A stretch of 53,903 nucleotides of DNA from Chrysochromulina tobinii (lineage: Eukaryota > Haptophyta > Prymnesiales > Chrysochromulinaceae): assembly GCA_001275005.1 (NCBI GenBank), contig JWZX01002871.1, positions 1 through 53,903 on the forward strand, read 5' to 3'. Every line of letters begins with the position of its first letter. Within the stretch, counting starts at the first letter, position 1. The notes below the pieces were generated by a model, which worked only from the letters and a program-made list of their open reading frames with translations, had not been told where the DNA came from and did no database searches. Shown one piece after another: positions 51,261 to 53,903 of this stretch. Position numbers and translations under genes: made by a program.

Positions 51261-53832
51261 TCAGTGAGAGAGCGAACGCGCCAGTGCACGGTCGGCAAGA
51301 GCGGGCGGCTGCAGCAGGGTTAAACTGCCACTGCCACTGCCGGTCTCGAGTCGCATCGATCTTGGAGTGGCAGCGGCGGCGGCCATGCCAACGGCAACCC
51401 CCGCGGAGATGGCCGAAGGTGGCGGCTCGGGGGCGCCCGGCGACGTGAGGCTACGCATGTCGATCCATCTGGTCAAGAAGCCGGAAAGGTCTCCGCCTTC
51501 ACACGTAGCCATCCCGAGCGAGGCGCAGGCAGAGAGCAGCCCCCCCGACGCGCTGCAACCCGACGGAGAGCATCCAGCGCCAGCGTTGCCGTCGCCATTC
51601 TCGCCGTCGCCGCCGTCGCGGGCGGTGCATAGCTTCCGAGCGAGACCGCCATCGGCCGCGAACGCAGAAGGGACCAGGCGAAGCCCTGCGGCGGCGGGTG
51701 GTCGCCACTGGATTCCGCCATTGTGCGACGGCGGTTGGCCGGCGGCGGGGGCGAAAGAGGCGGAGCCCCCATTTGAATGGCAGCACGCCTCTTCGATGGC
51801 CGTGACGGCGGCCGCCGTCGCGCTGCGTCCGCGTCGGCTGCCCGCGCTGCCGCTGCCGCTGATTTTCGCGCCAGCGGTCGTCGCGCCTCGCTGGACGGCG
51901 CCCGAGACAGCGCGCCAGCTGGCCGGTGCCGGGCCCGCAGCCGCACTCGCCGGGTAGGCCGCGGCGCGCACGCTCGCCTTGGCCTTGCCCAAAGCCACGT
52001 CACAGCCTTCGGAGTGACGAAGCTTGCCCAAAGCCACGCTGCGCACGCCATGCATGCGGAGGCTCACTTGCATGTAACGGCCGCCGTCGGTTGGCGCCGC
52101 CTTGGGCACTTCCGCCTCGGCGCAGCAGCCGTCGAACCGCTCGCCATCGGGGGGGGGCGTCATCGGCAGCGAGGAGCGGGTATCGAGGGGCGGAGGCGAG
52201 AAGGAAGACGACGTGGAGACTCCGGCCGAGATGGCTTGGGGCGGCACTGTCCACGTCGCCTCACTGCTGCTCTCGCTCTCGCCTCGACGACAGCTCGAGC
52301 GGCGCTTGTAAGCGCCTCCGCTGCCCCCGCTGCCCCCACTCGCCCCCTCCTCATCCTCCTCGTCCTCGGCCTCGTGCACCGCCCGCCGCAGGAGAGGATC
52401 CGCGCCGCACATCCAGAGGGCCTCGAGAGGGCCGCGCGTCACCGGCGAGGCGGCGACTGAGAAGAGAGGCTGCGCACGCGGCGAGCCGTTGGATCGCGCG
52501 CCGTAGTGAGCACTTGCATGCAGGTCATCCGCAGCCCGTGGCGAGGCGAGCGGCCATGGGGATGCTTCCCGCGCATCGCGCGCTCGCTTGCAGGAGACGA
52601 TCCGGAGCAAGTCGTCCACGTCAAAGGCAAACGGTCCCGTTGGGGAGAGGGGCGAGTCATCCGACGCGCGCGCGGCCGCGCCGCTCGCGAGGGCGCCGCC
52701 GCCCGCGCCCACACCGCCACTACTGCCAGCGCCCATCACAGCGCCTCGGGGTCCAGCACCGCCAGCGCCCGCGACGGCGCCCATCGTACTCTCGGGGGGC
52801 GGCATGAGGCGTCGGTCGGCGTCGGCCGTTCTGAGGGCGGTGGCGCCGTCGCGGGCGCCACGAGGTGTGTGGGACGTGCTGGAGGGGCGTGAGTCCAACG
52901 GCTCGCCCTCCATGATGAGGACTTCATCCATGTCGCTGCCGCCGTCCATGTCCGCCGCCGCGGCGCTGTGATGGGCGCCGCTGGGCGCGCTGTGATGAGC
53001 GCCGCTGGGCGCGTCGGCGGATGCTGCCCTAGTGCCCGATGCTGCCGCGGCGGCGGCGAGGTCGCCAGGCTCGGTGCTGGCACGCATAAGGATGCTCGAG
53101 ATCTGGCGACAGCTCGGTCGCGATGCGCCGTCGCCGTGCGTCATGGCCTCACGAAGTGCCCACGGCAGCGGCTCATCGAGGGGGGTGGGAGGGCCGCCCT
53201 CTGCCGTCGCAAACGCGCCGCACAGCTCCATCGAGTCCGCCTCGAGCTCGTCCGGCTCCATCTCCAGCTCGTCCTCCTCCTCCCCGAGGTCGGCATCCTC
53301 CTCGGCTTCGGCTTCGCCCTCGGCCCCGCCCTCGTCCTTCACCACCGGCGCCTTTCGCGAGCGCTTCTTTTTCTCCGCCCCGCCGGCGCCGCCGCCGCTG
53401 TCGCCGTCCGCGCCCTCGCCTTTTTTGCGCTTCGCGCCGCCGCCGGCGCCGCCGCATGCCTTCTTGGTGCTCTCGCCTCGCTCCTTGGCCTCTTTGGCCT
53501 CTTTCGCCGCATTGGCGCGCTGTAGCGAGCGCAGGAGCGAGTTCTCGACTAGGTGGTCGCAAAACTCCTGCAGCCACTGCACCTGCGCTGTGATCGACTC
53601 GATGCTCTGCTCCGACAGCGGCAACTGGGCGCGGTTCCAGAGCTCATCGAGGCTCGCCGTCGGTTGCGACGCGCAGTCGTTGGACGACGTTCCGCCGCTC
53701 GCCGCCGTCGTGCCGGAACCGACCGGGGCCGCAGCTGTGTCGGTGCTGCTGGTGCTGCTGGTGCTGCTGGTGCTGCTGGTGCTGCTGGTGCTAGTGCTGC
53801 CGGCTCCCGGAGCTGCTGGTGGTGGGGCTGCA

Positions 53833-53870
<38 letters not shown>

Positions 53871-53903
53871 AGCGGCAGCGGCAGCGGCAGCGGCAGCGGC
53901 TGC
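51261..53903 (-). CDS. Low-complexity, charged protein of unknown function (5' end outside window)
   Basis: The minus-strand frame is open from the window edge to its stop, at least 880 residues; the start is not in the window. The visible N-terminal part is polyAla and Ser/Thr repeats, then a better ordered segment (LDELWNRAQLPLSEQSIES, VQWLQEFCDHLVENSLLRSL) that looks helical, a Lys-rich stretch resembling nuclear signals (AEKKKRSRKAPVVKDE) and an acidic run. The remaining 600 residues are Gly/Ala/Ser low complexity. A 15-bp word GTGGCTTTGGGCAAG is tandemly repeated at about 51985-52040, giving VALGKLRHSEGCDVALGK. Nuclear localisation is plausible; no family recognised. Introns may be hidden in the low-complexity part. 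Confidence 0.55.
53741..53903. repeat. GCTGCTGGT and GGC microsatellites
   Basis: First a run of GGTGCTGCT nine-mers (about 53741-53795), then after 53828 a (GGC)n and (GCAGCG)n run to the window end. On the coding minus strand they give Ser/Thr and Ala repeats. Confidence 0.9.

Noticed and set aside
51985-52040. GTGGCTTTGGGCAAG duplication as another new intron
   Set aside because: The copies lack an AG|GT junction and the intervening 40 bp keep the frame open; it is more likely a coding repeat.

Overview
The window is nuclear DNA from a GC-rich unicellular eukaryote, most likely a haptophyte-type alga (inference from gene content, dense spliced genes, GT-AG introns and long low-complexity proteins; no marker gene fixes the lineage). 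I support about 20 protein genes, no RNA genes and no classical transposon. Most genes are tightly spaced, as little as 49 bp apart, and several pairs are divergent or convergent and probably share flanks.

Layout. 1-480 is a short-period CCTGAGGG/CCTAAGGG satellite. 0.8-5.3 kb: a SET-domain methyltransferase (-) diverging from a KOW+HNH nuclease-like gene (+), then a secreted or membrane DUF218/YdcF-like protein. 5.4-11.4 kb: UDP-glucose dehydrogenase, a SEC63-domain protein without J domain, and a VWA-domain protein, all spliced. 12.7-18 kb: an Mpv17/PMP22 membrane protein, a CCCH zinc-finger/polyQ protein (-), and two small unknown genes. 18.2-25.6 kb: one huge intronless NEK-like kinase ORF. 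26-27.2 kb: a PurM of Bacteroidetes type (-). 27.5-32.1 kb: a multidomain ADP-ribosyltransferase-like protein with EF-hands, a SAM-like region and ankyrin repeats. 32.8-37.9 kb: an F-BAR protein followed by SCP2-like repeats, with at least seven exons. 38.9-42 kb: an LCM-type methyltransferase and a GATase-like/glycosyltransferase-like protein. 42.2-47.3 kb: two tandem OTU-like paralogues, both damaged or diverged at the catalytic site. 47.8-50.9 kb: a TRF4/PAPD5-type nucleotidyltransferase and a GT8-like glycosyltransferase. 51.3-53.9 kb: a low-complexity gene (-) that runs off the window.

The most interesting signal is in the introns. At least six introns in three genes are bounded by a direct duplication of exon sequence that straddles the splice site, and are filled with short satellites built on CTGAT(G/T). 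Two of these introns are tandem arrays of 78-90 bp units, each of which has its own AG|GT donor and AG acceptor, so each unit is by itself a candidate intron. Three neighbouring introns share one 3' module ending in CTCCCTCATCAG. This looks like recent intron gain, by tandem duplication of AGGT-containing exon segments and/or an introner-like insertion. All spliced reading frames close across the junctions, which supports the gene models.

Gene starts were set at ATG codons and exon joins by frame continuity and family similarity; there is no transcript evidence here.
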